Assembly: GCA_963922205.1 (NCBI GenBank)
Contig: CAWUHX010000005.1
Coordinates: 620,001 to 684,000, forward strand
Direction: 5' to 3'
Length of the DNA stretch: 64,000 nt
Source: Romanomermis culicivorax
Taxonomy: Eukaryota; Nematoda; Enoplea; Mermithida; Mermithidae
In this document: positions 42,258 to 57,200 of the stretch, one piece after another
Numbering within the stretch: position 1 is the first letter of the stretch
How the letters are laid out: the number at the start of each line of letters is the position of its first letter
The notes under the pieces: model-generated
What the model was told of the DNA's origin: nothing
Databases searched by the model: none
What the model saw: only the letters and a program-made list of their open reading frames with translations
Made by a program: the position numbers and the translations under genes

Positions 42258-45200
42258 TATTTTGAATGGAGATTCCATTGGAATGTGTTTTTAACACGTT
42301 TTTCAGGATTTTTCCAATTTTTCAATTTTTTCACTAACTATATTATTATCATGTTCAAACAACGTGTGTTCCGCCTGTGTTTGAAGACAAGTTCTTGGAA
42401 GAATTCAATACCTCTGGTGATAAATATCTGGTGGACTATGCTTGGGATATAACAAATCATTAGAAGATAATGGAAAAACAATGTTAAGCATGCAAAATGT
42501 TGCCTAATTATCCACCAAAAGAGGATACTCACATTGTCTTTTGATGCAAACTATTGCATACTTTCACAAGGTTTATGGATTTTCAGGTTTCTCATTGTTT
42601 TCCTTCGAATACCTCAATTTGAGCAAATGAGCATCCTACTTCATAATACTAGAATAGTACATTGATGCATCTTTTGGGTCAAATATTCATTTCTTGAAGT
42701 AGTTCATCTACTTAATTTTGAACAATTTTAATTTTCAAATCATTATTCCAAATTTCTGAATTGGACATCATTTCAAAACTGTTATCACAAATAAGATCGA
42801 CTGACATATTGACAATAATAACCTTAATCGTAAATAATTCAACCTTCTTCATCTCTTGAACTACATTCCATATCAAGTGCAAGAAATGCTGGAGGTTGAT
42901 GTGCTCAATATGGATAATGAAGATTGCTACCATAAATTCAGGCCCCAAGTGGAAATACCAAGAGGTAGCAAAACAGTCGAGCAATTCGTACTTCATCATT
43001 TAGCATGAAAAACATTTCTTTTTCACAATGACCTTTGAAGCCAGAGGAGTTTGCAGCAGATCAGGCTATTACTTCTGCCTTAGAATCATATTCATGCCAT
43101 TATTCCAATCACTCTTAGGATGGAGAGGAAGGAGCTAAATTTTTATTAAGGAGGAAATAACCGAGCTTTTAATACATTCACCATGCAAATTATCATGTCA
43201 AGAGCAAAGTTATTTGACTAAAAATTAATGATACAGTAAGATAATCGTATCGCTCAGTCAAATATGGCTGATCATTACTTGTTAAGAGATGGAATAAGCA
43301 AAATACCTATTTCAACATACTTGAAAGATGAGTACATTTAGGTTGTGAGTTTTCCATGCAGAGCAAAAGATCATTTTGAAGAGTTATCTGCTACAATTTC
43401 AATTGCTATCATGTTCACAAAACTATTTTCACATAGATTTTAACTCTGTTTGGAATTTGCTTGATGTGTGGAGCCCTCATGAAAAGTCTGCAAAATAATA
43501 ATCATGTTTCATCAAATTGAAAGTGTATAGCATGGTTGGCCTAGTCATTCATAACCAGGATGGCCTAGAGGAAATGAATGCAGCTCATCATGGCTCACCC
43601 TCACTAATGAGGACTTCAAGATTTTGACAGTCAGGTAGTCAATAACTGATGTCCAGCCTATGTGTTCCATGGAGAAGACACTCTAGGGTCAACTGCCATA
43701 ATTTCATCCACTAGTATGTTGAAATCCATACAAATATTCTAGCTTGAACAGCTGAGGTACCAGAGTCAACTCAGGCCCAAAAATGTGCACTGCCTGGAAA
43801 TTTCACGATTTTTGACAACCAAATTGATTAAGAAATACTTGTTGTGTCCTTTTGAAATTTGACTTATGGCTATTGTGGTGATTAATTGCAATGATGAATG
43901 TAAGTGGTCATGGGCCATATGTTCATCTCCACTGATTAGGAAAACATCACCTAACCTAAGTTCAATTTCAGGAATCCAAAGTTATTAAAATTACTATTTT
44001 TCTCCCAATTTTCATTAGTGGTCATATTGGTTTTATCTTTGATCATCAAACATTATTTCTGCTTTTTAGCAACACCTTGTTTTTCCTTTTTGTTAGCCCA
44101 TGCTTATTAGATTGTGACATCCAGGATAAAGTGCTGCCTTTGTCTGTGAAATCCAAAATTTAAACTGTAACTGTCACTCATTTGTGTGTACTTGTCCAAT
44201 AAAATATGTATTTCTGTTTGAAGTGTTGTATGTTTTTACGTAGGCATCCTAGAAAGATGTTTTAGGATGCATTAGAATCACATATTCGAAGTGCATCAAA
44301 AACATTGACATTCTCAGTCATGTGCTGTATTCTGGATTGAGAAAATTAAATTCCCCTTCTTGTTGGTGAGTTTTTCGGCTTTTTTTGCAGATTTTTTTTC
44401 ACCTGGCCAATTTTTTAAAGTGAATTAGGAAGTTTGGTTGGCACAACTGTAAATTTAGTCTATTTTGAATGGAGATTCCATTGGAATGTGTTTTTAATGC
44501 GTTCTTGAGGATTTTTTCAATTTTTCTTCTAACTATAAAATTATCATGTTCAAACAAGGTGTGTTCCATTTGTGTTTGAAGACAAGTTCTTGGAAGAATT
44601 CAGTACCTCTGATGATAAATATCTGGTGGACTATGCTGAGGATATAACAAATCATTAGAAGATAATGGAAAAACAATGTTAAACATGCAAAATGTTGCCT
44701 AATTATTCACCAAAAGAGGATACTCACATTGGAAGATGAATTTTTGGAATATGAATATTTGAAACTTATTTTTTCATATCGAGAATAAAAAATTTTATTG
44801 ATGAAGTAAAGCAGGCATAATCTGTGTAGTGCTCAATTATCATGAAAATTTTTATGAAAAAATTGACTAATTGTTATCTCAAAAGACAAGGAAAGTTTAA
44901 TGTTAAAATGTCAATGTTTTGATGCTAACTTTTGCATACTTTCACAAGGTTTATGGATTTTCAGGTTTCTCATTGTTTTCCTTCAAATACCTCAATTTGA
45001 GCAAATGAGCGTCCTACTTCATAATATTAGAATAGTACATTGATGCATCTTTTGGGCCAAATATTCATTTCTTGAAGTAGTTCATCTACTCAATTTTGAA
45101 CAATTTTAATTTTCAAATCATTATTCCAAATTTCTGAAATGGACATCATTTCAAAACTGTTATCACAAATAAGATCGACTGACATATTGACAATAATAAC

Positions 45201-48200
45201 CTTAATCGTAAATAATTCAACCTTCTTCATCTCTTGAACTACATTCCATATCAAGTGCAAGAAATGCTGGAGGTTGATGTGCTCAATATGGATAATGAAG
45301 ATTGCTACCATAAATTCAGGCCCCAAGTGGAAATACCAAGAGGTAGCAAAACAGTCGAGCAATTCGTACTTCATCATTTAGCATGAAAAACATTTCTTTT
45401 TCACAATGACCTTTGAAGCCAGAGGAGTTTGCAGCAGATCAGGCTATTACTTCTGCCTTAGAATCATATTCATGCCATTATTCCAATCACTCTTAGGATG
45501 GAGAGGAAGGAGCTAAATTTTTATTAAGGAGGAAATAACCGAGCTTTTAATACATTCACCATGCAAATTATCATGTCAAGAGCAAAGTTATTTGACTAAA
45601 AATTAATGATACAGTAAGATAATCACATCGCTCAGTCAAATATGGCTGATCATTACTTGTTAAGAGATGGAATAAGCAAAATACCTATTTCAACATACTT
45701 GAAAGATGAGTACATTTAGGTTGTGAGTTTTCCATGCAGAGCAAAAGATCATTTTGAAGAGTTATCTGCTACAATTTCAATTGCTATCATGTTCACAAAA
45801 CTGCTTTCACATAGATTTTAACTCTGTTTGGAATTTGCTTGATGTGTGGAGCCCTCATGAAAAGTCTGCAAAATAATAATCATGTTTCATCAAATTGAAA
45901 GTGTGTAGCCCAGTTGGCCTGGTCATTCATAACCAGGATGGCCTAGAGGAAATGAATGCAGCTCATCATAGCTCACCCTCACCAATGAGGACTTCAAGAT
46001 TTTGACAGTCAGGTTGTCAATAACTGATGTCCAGCCTATGTGTTCCATGGAGAAGACACTCTAGGGTCAACTGCCATAATTTCATCCACTAGTATGTTGA
46101 AATCCATACAAATATTCTAGCTTGAACAGCTGAGGTACCAGAGTCAACTCAGGCCCAAAAATGTGCACTGCCAGGAAATTTCACGATTTTTGACAACCAA
46201 ATTGATTAAGAAATACTTGTTGTGTCCTTTAGAAATTTGACTTATGGCTATTGTGGTGATTAATTGCAATGATGAATGTAAGTGGTCATGGGCCATATGT
46301 TCATCTCCACTGATCATGAAAACATCACCTAACCTAAGTTCAATTTCAGGAATCCAAAGTTATTAAAATTACTATTTTTCTCCCAATTTTCATTAGTGGT
46401 CATATTGGTTTTATCTTTGATCATCAAACATTATTTCTGCTTTTTAGCAACACCTTGTTTTTCCTTTTTGTTAGCCCATGCTTATTAGATTGTGACATCC
46501 AGGATAAAGTGCTGCCTTTGTCTGTGAAATCTAAAATTTAAACTGTAACTGTCACTCATTTGTGTGTACTTGTCCAATAAAATATGTATTTCTGTTTGAA
46601 GTGTTGTATGTTTTTACGTAGGCATCCTAGAAAGATGTTTTAGGATGCATTATATCACATATTCAAAGTGCATCAAAAACATTGACATTCTCAGTCATGT
46701 GCTGTATTCTGGATTGAGAAAATTAAATTCCCCTTCTTGTTTGTGAGTTTTTCGGCTTTTTTTGCAGATTTTTTTTCACCTGGCCAATTTTTTAAAGTGA
46801 ATTAGGAAGTTTGGTTGGCACAACTGTAAATTTAGTCTATTTTGAATGGAGATTCCATTGGAATGTGTTTTAAACGCGTTTTTGAGGATTTTTTCAATTT
46901 TTCTTCTAACTATAAAATTATCATGTTCAAACAAGGTGTGTTCCATTTGTGTTTGAAGACAAGTTCTTGAAAGAATTCAGTACCTCTGATGATAAATATC
47001 TGGTGGACTATGCTGAGGATATAACAAATCATTAGAAGATAATGGAAAAACAATGTTAAACATGCAAAATGATGCCTAATTATTCACCAAAAGAGAATAC
47101 TCACATTGGAAGATGAATTTTTGGAATATGAATATTTGAAACTTATTTTTTCATATCGAGAATAAAAAATTTTATTGATGAAGTAAAGCAGGCATAATCT
47201 GTGTAGTGCTCAATTATCATGAAAATTTTCATGAAAAAATTGACTAATTGTTATCTCAAAAGACAAGGAAAGTTTAATGTTAAAATGTCAATGTTTTGAT
47301 GCTAACTTTTGCATACTTTCACAAGGTTTATGGATTTTCAGGTTTCTCATTGTTTTCCTTCAAATACCTATATTTGAGCAAATGAGCCTCCAACTTCATA
47401 ATATTAGAATAGTACATTGATGCATCTTTTGGGCCAAATATTCATTTCTTGAAGTAGTTCATCTACTCAATTTTGAACAATTTTAATTTTCAAATCATTA
47501 TTCCAAATTTCTGAAATGGACATCATTTCAAAACTGTTATCACAAATAAGATCGACTGACATATTGACAATAATAACCTTAATCGTAAATAATTCAACCT
47601 TCTTCATCTCTTGAACTACATTCCATATCAAGTGCAAGAAATGCTGGAGGTTGATGTGCTCAATATGGATAATGAAGATTGCTACCATAAATTCAGCCCC
47701 CAAGTGGAAATACCAAGAGGTAGCAAAACAGTCGAGCAATTCGTACTTCATCATTTAGCATGAAAAACATTTCTTTTTCACAATGACCTTTGAAGCCAGA
47801 GGAGTTTGCAGCAGATCAGGCTATTACTTCTGCCTTAGAATCATATTCATGCCATTATTCCAATCACTCTTAGGATGGAGAGGAAGGAGCTAAATTTTTA
47901 TTAAGGAGGAAATAACCGAGCTTTTAATACATTCACCATGCAAATTATCATGTCAAGAGCAAAGTTATTTGACTAAAAATTAATGATACAGTAAGATAAT
48001 CACATCGCTCAGTCAAATATGGCTGATCATTACTTGTTAAGAGATGGAATAAGCAAAATACCTATTTCAACATACTTGAAAGATGAGTACATTTAGGTTG
48101 TGAGTTTTCCATGCAGAGCAAAAGATCATTTTGAAGAGTTATCTGCTACAATTTCAATTGCTATCATGTTCACAAAACTGCTTTCACATAGATTTTAACT

Positions 48201-51200
48201 CAGTTTGGAATTTGCTTGATGTGTGGAGCCATCATAAAAAGTTTGCAAAATAATAATCATTTTTCATCAAATTGAAAGTGTGTAGCCCAGTTGGCCTGGT
48301 CATTCATAACCAGGATGGCCTAGAGGAAATGAATGCAGCTCATCATAGCTCACCCTCACCAATGAGGACTTCAAGATTTTGACAGTCAGGTTGTCAATAA
48401 CTGATGTCCAGCCTATGTGTTCCATGGAGAAGACACTCTAGGGTCAACTGCCATAATTTCATCCACTAGTATGTTGAAATCCATACAAATATTCTAGCTT
48501 GAACAGCTGAGGTACCAGAGTCAACTCAGGCCCAAAAATGTGCACTGCCAGGAAATTTCACGATTTTTGACAACCAAATTGATTAAGAAATACTTGTTGT
48601 GTCCTTTAGAAATTTGACTTATGGCTATTGTGGTGATTAATTGCAATGATGAATGTAAGTGGTCATGGGCCATATGTTCATCTCCACTGATTATGAAAAC
48701 ATCACCTAACCTAAGTTCAATTTCAGGAATCCAAAGTTATTAAAATTACTTTTTTTCTCCCAATTTTCATTAGTGGTCATATTGGTTTTATCTTTGATCA
48801 TCAAACATTATTTCTGCTTTTTAGCAACACCTTGTTTTTCCTTTTTGTTAGCCCATGCTTATTAGATTGTGACATCCAGGATAAAGTGCTGCCTTTGTCT
48901 GTGAAATCTAAAATTTAAACTGTAACTGTCACTCATTTGTGTGTACTTGTCCAATAAAATATGTATTTCTGTTTGAAGTGTTGTATGTTTTTACGTAGGC
49001 ATCCTAGAAAGATGTTTTAGGATGCATTAGAATCACATATTCGTAGTGCATCAAAAACATTGACATTCTCAGTCATGTGCTGTATTCTGGATTGAGAAAA
49101 TTAAATTCCCCTTCTTGTTTTTGAGTTTTTCGGCTTTTTTTGCAGATTTTTTTTCACCTGGCCAATTTTTTAAAGTGAATTAGGAAGTTTGGTTGGCACA
49201 ACTGTAAATTTAGTCTATTTTGAATGGAGATTCCATTGGAATGTGTTTTAAACGCGTTTTTGAGGATTTTTTCAATTTTTCTTCCAACTATGAAATTATC
49301 ATGTTCAAACAAGGTGTGTTCCGCCTGTGTTTGAAGACAAGTTCTTGAAAGAATTCAGTACCTCTGATGATAAATATCTGGTGGACTATGCTGAGGATAT
49401 AACAAATCATTAGAAGATAATGGAAAAACAATGTTAAACATGCAAAATGATGCCTAATTATTCACCAAAAGAGAATACTCACATTGGAAGATGAATTTTT
49501 GGAATATGAATATTTGAAACTTATTTTTTCATATCGAGAATAAAAAATTTTATTGATGAAGTAAAGCAGGCATAATCTGTGTAGTGCTCAATTATCATGA
49601 AAATTTTCATGAAAAAATTGACTAATTGTTATCTCAAAAGACAAGGAAAGTTTAATGTTAAAATGTCAATGTTTTGATGCTAACTTTTGCATACTTTCAC
49701 AAGGTTTATGGATTTTCAGGTTTCTCATTGTTTTCCTTCAAATACCTATATTTGAGCAAATGAGCCTCCAACTTCATAATATTAGAATAGTACATTGATG
49801 CATCTTTTGGGCCAAATATTCATTTCTTGAAGTAGTTCATCTACTCAATTTTGAACAATTTTAATTTTCAAATCATTATTCCAAATTTCTGAAATGGACA
49901 TCATTTCAAAACTGTTATCACAAATAAGATCGACTGACATATTGACAATAATAACCTTAATCGTAAATAATTCAACCTTCTTCATCTCTTGAACTACATT
50001 CCATATCAAGTGCAAGAAATGCTGGAGGTTGATGTGCTCAATATGGATAATGAAGATTGCTACCATAAATTCAGGCCCCAAGTGGAAATACCAAGAGGTA
50101 GCAAAACAGTCGAGCAATTCGTACTTCATCATTTAGCATGAAAAACATTTCTTTTTCACAATGACCTTTGAAGCCAGAGGAGTTTGCAGCAGATCAGGCT
50201 ATTACTTCTGCCTTAGAATCATATTCATGCCATTATTCCAATCACTCTTAGGATGGAGAGGAAGGAGCTAAATTTTTATTAAGGAGGAAATAACCGAGCT
50301 TTTAATACATTCACCATGCAAATTATCATGTCAAGAGCAAAGTTATTTGACTAAAAATTAATGATACAGTAAGATAATCACATCGCTCAGTCAAATATGG
50401 CTGATCATTACTTGTTAAGAGATGGAATAAGCAAAATACCTATTTCAACATACTTGAAAGATGAGTACATTTAGGTTGTGAGTTTTCCATGCAGAGCAAA
50501 AGATCATTTTGAAGAGTTATCTGCTACAATTTCAATTGCTATCATGTTCACAAAACTGCTTTCACATAGATTTTAACTCAGTTTGGAATTTGCTTGACTT
50601 GTGGAGCCATCATAAAAAGTTTGCAAAATAATAATCATTTTTCATCAAATTGAAAGTGTGTAGCCCAGTTGGCCTGGTCATTCATAACCAGGATGGCCTA
50701 GAGGAAATGAATGCAGCTCATCATAGCTCACCCTCACCAATGAGGACTTCAAGATTTTGACAGTCAGGTTGTCAATAACTGATGTCCAGCCTATGTGTTC
50801 CATGGAGAAGACACTCTAGGGTCAACTGCCATAATTTCATCCACTAGTATGTTGAAATCCATACAAATATTCTAGCTTGAACAGCTGAGGTACCAGAGTC
50901 AACTCAGGCCCAAAAATGTGCACTGCCAGGAAATTTCACGATTTTTGACAACCAAATTGATTAAGAAATACTTGTTGTGTCCTTTAGAAATTTGACTTAT
51001 GGCTATTGTGGTGATTAATTGCAATGATGAATGTAAGTGGTCATGGGCCATATGTTCATCTCCACTGATTAGGAAAACATCACCTAACCTAAGTTCAATT
51101 TCAGGAATTCAAAGGTATTAAAATTACTTTTTTTCTCCCAATTTTCATTAGTGGTCATATTGGTTTTATCTTTGATCATCAAACATTATTTCTGCTTTTT

Positions 51201-54200
51201 AGCAACACCTTGTTTTTCCTTTTTGTTAGCTCATGCTTATTAGATTGTGACATCCAGGATAAAGTGCTGCCTTTGTCTGTGAAATCCAAAATTCAAACTG
51301 TAACTGTCACTCATTTGTGTGTACTTGTCCAATAAAATATGTATTTCTGTTTGAAGTGTTGTATGTTTTTACGTAGGCATCCTAGAAAGATGCTTTAGGA
51401 TGCATTAGAATCACATATTCGTAGTGCATCGAAAACATTGACATATTCAGTCATGTGCTGTATTCTGGATTGAGAAAATTAAATTCCCCTTCTTGTTTTT
51501 GAGTTTTTCGGCTTTTTTTGCAGATTTTTTTTCACCTGGCCAATTTTTTAAAGTGAATTAGGAAGTTTGGTTGGCACAACTGTAAATTTGGTCTATTTTG
51601 AATGGAGATTCCATTGGAATGTGTTTTAAACGCGTTTTTGAGGATTTTTTCAATTTTTCTTCCAACTATGAAATTATCATGTTCAAACAAGGTGTGTTCC
51701 GCCTGTGTTTGAAGACAAGTTCTTGAAAGAATTCAGTACCTCTGATGATAAATATCTGGTGGACAATGCTGAGGATATAACAAATCATTAGAAGATAATG
51801 GAAAAACAATGTTAAACATGCAAAATGATGCCTAATTATTCACCAAAAGAGAATACTCACATTGGAAGATGAATTTTTGGAATATGAATATTTGAAACTT
51901 ATTTTTTCATATCGAGAATAAAAAATTTTATTGATGAAGTAAAGCAGGCATAATCTGTGTAGTGCTCAATTATCATGAAAATTTTCATGAAAAAATTGAC
52001 TAATTGTTATCTCAAAAGACAAGGAAAGTTTAATGTTAAAATGTCAATGTTTTGATGCTAACTTTTGCATACTTTCACAAGGTTTATGGATTTTCAGGTT
52101 TCTCATTGTTTTCCTTCAAATACCTATATTTGAGCAAATGAGCCTCCAACTTCATAATATTAGAATAGTACATTGATGCATCTTTTGGGCCAAATATTCA
52201 TTTCTTGAAGTAGTTCATCTACTCAATTTTGAACAATTTTAATTTTCAAATCATTATTCCAAATTTCTGAAATGGACATCATTTCAAAACTGTTATCACA
52301 AATAAGATCGACTGACATATTGACAATAATAACCTTAATCGTAAATAATTTCATCTTCATCTCTTGAACTACATTCCATATCAAGTGCAAGAAATGCTGG
52401 AGGTTGATGTGCTCAATATGGATAATGAAGATTGCTACCATAAATTCAGGCCCCAAGTGGAAATACCAAGAGGTAGCAAAACAGTCGAGCAATTCGTACT
52501 TCATCATTTAGCATGAAAAACATTTCTTTTTCACAATGACCTTTGAAGCCAGAGGAGTTTGCAGCAGATCAGGCTATTACTTCTGCCTTAGAATCATATT
52601 CATGCCATTATTCCAATCACTCTTAGGATGGAGAGGAAGGAGCTAAATTTTTATTAAGGAGGAAATAACCGAGCTTTTAATACATTCACCATGCAAATTA
52701 TCATGTCAAGAGCAAAGTTATTTGACTAAAAATTAATGATACAGTAAGATAATCACATCGCTCAGTCAAATATGGCTGATCATTACTTGTTAAGAGATGG
52801 AATAAGCAAAATACCTATTTCAACATACTTGAAAGATGAGTACATTTAGGTTGTGAGTTTTCCATGCAGAGCAAAAGATCATTTTGAAGAGTTATCTGCT
52901 ACAATTTCAATTGCTATCATGTTCACAAAACTGCTTTCACATAGATTTTAACTCAGTTTGGAATTTGCTTGATGTGTGGAGCCATCATAAAAAGTTTGCA
53001 AAATAATAATCATTTTTCATCAAATTGAAAGTGTGTAGCCCAGTTGGCCTGGTCATTCATAACCAGGATGGCCTAGAGGAAATGAATGCAGCTCATCATA
53101 GCTCACCCTCACCAATGAGGACTTCAAGATTTTGACAGTCAGGTTGTCAATAACTGATGTCCAGCCTATGTGTTCCATGGAGAAGACACTCTAGGGTCAA
53201 CTGCCATAATTTCATCCACTAGTATGTTGAAATCCATACAAATATTCTAGCTTGAACAGCTGAGGTACCAGAGTCAACTCAGGCCCAAAAATGTGCACTG
53301 CCAGGAAATTTCACGATTTTTGACAACCAAATTGATTAAGAAATACTTGTTGTGTCCTTTAGAAATTTGACTTATGGCTATTGTGGTGATTAATTGCAAT
53401 AATGTATGTAAGTGGTCATGGGCCATATGTTCATCTCCACTGATTATGAAAACATCACCTAACCTAAGTTCAATTTTAGGAATCCAAAGTTATTAAAATT
53501 ACTTTTTTTCTCCCAATTTTCATTAGTGGTCATATTGGTTTTATCTTTGATCATCAAACATTATTTCTGCTTTTTAGCAACACCTTGTTTTTCCTTTTTG
53601 TTAGCTCATGCTTATTAGATTGTGACATCCAGGATAAAGTGCTGCCTTTGTCTGTGAAATCCAAAATTCAAACTGTAACTGTCACTCATTTGTGTGTACT
53701 TGTCCAATAAAATATGTATTTCTGTTTGAAGTGTTGTATGTTTTTACGTAGGCATCCTAGAAAGATGCTTTAGGATGCATTAGAATCACATATTCGTAGT
53801 GCATCGAAAACATTGACATATTCAGTCATGTGCTGTATTCTGGATTGAGAAAATTAAATTCCCCTTCTTGTTTTTGAGTTTTTCGGCTTTTTTTGCAGAT
53901 TTTTTTTCACCTGGCCAATTTTTTAAAGTGAATTAGGAAGTTTGGTTGGCACAACTGTAAATTTGGTCTATTTTGAATGGAGATTCCATTGGAATGTGTT
54001 TTAAACGCGTTTTTGAGGATTTTTTCAATTTTTCTTCCAACTATGAAATTATCATGTTCAAACAAGGTGTGTTCCGCCTGTGTTTGAAGACAAGTTCTTG
54101 AAAGAATTCAGTACCTCTGATGATAAATATCTGGTGGACTATGCTGAGGATATAACAAATCATTAGAAGATAATGGAAAAACAATGTTAAACATGCAAAA

Positions 54201-57200
54201 TGATGCCTAATTATTCACCAAAAGAGAATACTCACATTGGAAGATGAATTTTTGGAATATGAATATTTGAAACTTATTTTTTCATATCGAGAATAAAAAA
54301 TTTTATTGATGAAGTAAAGCAGGCATAATCTGTGTAGTGCTCAATTATCATGAAAATTTTCATGAAAAAATTGACTAATTGTTATCTCAAAAGACAAGGA
54401 AAGTTTAATGTTAAAATGTCAATGTTTTGATGCTAACTTTTGCATACTTTCACAAGGTTTATGGATTTTCAGGTTTCTCATTGTTTTCCTTCAAATACCT
54501 ATATTTGAGCAAATGAGCCTCCAACTTCATAATATTAGAATAGTACATTGATGCATCTTTTGGGCCAAATATTCATTTCTTGAAGTAGTTCATCTACTCA
54601 ATTTTGAACAATTTTAATTTTCAAATCATTATTCCAAATTTCTGAAATGGACATCATTTCAAAACTGTTATCACAAATAAGATCGACTGACATATTGACA
54701 ATAATAACCTTAATCGTAAATAATTCAACCGTCTTCATCTCTTGAACTACATTCCATATCAAGTGCAAGAAATGCTGGAGGTTGATGTGCTCAATATGGA
54801 TAATGAAGATTGCTACCATAAATTCAGGCCCCAAGTGGAAATACCAAGAGGTAGCAAAACAGTCGAGCAATTCGTACTTCATCATTTAGCATGAAAAACA
54901 TTTCTTTTTCACAATGACCTTTGAAGCCAGAGGAGTTTGCAGCAGATCAGGCTATTACTTCTGCCTTAGAATCATATTCATGCCATTATTCCAATCACTC
55001 TTAGGATGGAGAGGAAGGAGCTAAATTTTTATTAAGGAGGAAATAACCGAGCTTTTAATACATTCACCATGCAAATTATCATGTCAAGAGCAAAGTTATT
55101 TGACTAAAAATTAATGATACAGTAAGATAATCACATCGCTCAGTCAAATATGGCTGATCATTACTTGTTAAGAGATGGAATAAGCAAAATACCTATTTCA
55201 ACATACTTGAAAGATGAGTACATTTAGGTTGTGAGTTTTCCATGCAGAGCAAAAGATCATTTTGAAGAGTTATCTGCTACAATTTCAATTGCTATCATGT
55301 TCACAAAACTGCTTTCACATAGATTTTAACTCAGTTTGGAATTTGCTTGACTTGTGGAGCCATCATAAAAAGTTTGCAAAATAATAATCATTTTTCATCA
55401 AATTGAAAGTGTGTAGCCCAGTTGGCCTGGTCATTCATAACCAGGATGGCCTAGAGGAAATGAATGCAGCTCATCATAGCTCACCCTCACCAATGAGGAC
55501 TTCAAGATTTTGACAGTCAGGTTGTCAATAACTGATGTCCAGCCTATGTGTTCCATGGAGAAGACACTCTAGGGTCAACTGCCATAATTTCATCCACTAG
55601 TATGTTGAAATCCATACAAATATTCTAGCTTGAACAGCTGAGGTACCAGAGTCAACTCAGGCCCAAAAATGTGCACTGCCAGGAAATTTCACGATTTTTG
55701 ACAACCAAATTGATTAAGAAATACTTGTTGTGTCCTTTAGAAAATTGACTTATGGCTATTGTGGTGATTAATTGCAATAATGTATGTAAGTGGTCATGGG
55801 CCATATGTTCATCTCCACTGATCATGAAAACATCACCTAACCTAAGTTCAATTTCAGGAATCCAAAGTTATTAAAATTTCTATTTTTCTCCCAATTTTCA
55901 TTAGTGGTCATATTGGTTTTATCTTTGATCATCAAACATTATTTCTGCTTTTTAGCAACACCTTGTTTTTCCTTTTTGTTAGCCCATGCTTATTAGATTG
56001 TGACATCCAGGATAAAGTGCTGCCTTTGTCTGTGAAATCTAAAATTTAAACTGTAACTGTCACTCATTTGTGTGTATTGTCCAATAAAATATGTATTTCT
56101 GTTTGAAGTATTGTATGTTTTTACGTAGGCATCCTAGAAAGATGTTTTAGGATGCATTATATCACATATTCAAAGTGCATCAAAAACATTGACATTCTCA
56201 GTCATGTGCTGTATTCTGGATTGAGAAAATTAAATTCCCCTTCTTGTTTGTGAGTTTTTGGGCTTTTTTTGCAGATTTTTTTTCACCTGGCCAATTTTTT
56301 AAAGTGAATTAGGAAGTTTGGTTGGCACAACTGTAAATTTAGTCTATTGTGAATGGAGATTCCATTGGAATGTGTTTTAAACGCGTTTTTGAGGATTTTT
56401 TCAATTTTTCTTCTACCTATAAAATTATCATGTTCAAACAAGGTGTGTTCCGCCTGTGTTTGAAGACAAGTTCTTGAAAGAATTCAGTACCTCTGATGAT
56501 AAATATCTGGTGGACTATGCTGAGGATATAACAAATCATTAGAAGATAATGGAAAAACAATGTTAAACATGCAAAATGATGCCTAATTATTCACCAAAAG
56601 AGAATACTCACATTGGAAGATGAATTTTTGGAATATGAATATTTGAAACTTATTTTTTCATATCGAGAATAAAAAATTTTATTGATGAAGTAAAGCAGGC
56701 ATAATCTGTGTAGTGCTCAATTATCATGAAAATTTTTATGAAAAAATTGACTAATTGTTATCTCAAAAGACAAGGAAAGTTTAATGTTAAAATGTCAATG
56801 TTTTGATGCTAACTTTTGCATACTTTCACAAGGTTTATGGATTTTCAGGTTTCTCATTGTTTTCCTTCAAATACCTCAATTTGAGCAAATGAGCGTCCTA
56901 CTTCATAATATTAGAATAGTACATTGATGCATCTTTTGGGCCAAATATTCATTTCTTGAAGTAGTTCATCTACTCAATTTTGAACAATTTTAATTTTCAA
57001 ATCATTATTCCAAATTTCTGAAATGGACATCATTTCAAAACTGTTATCACAAATAAGATCGACTGACATATTGACAATAATAACCTTAATCGTAAATAAT
57101 TCAACCTTCTTCATCTCTTGAACTACATTCCATATCAAGTGCAAGAAATGCTGGAGGTTGATGTGCTCAATATGGATAATGAAGATTGCTACCATAAATT

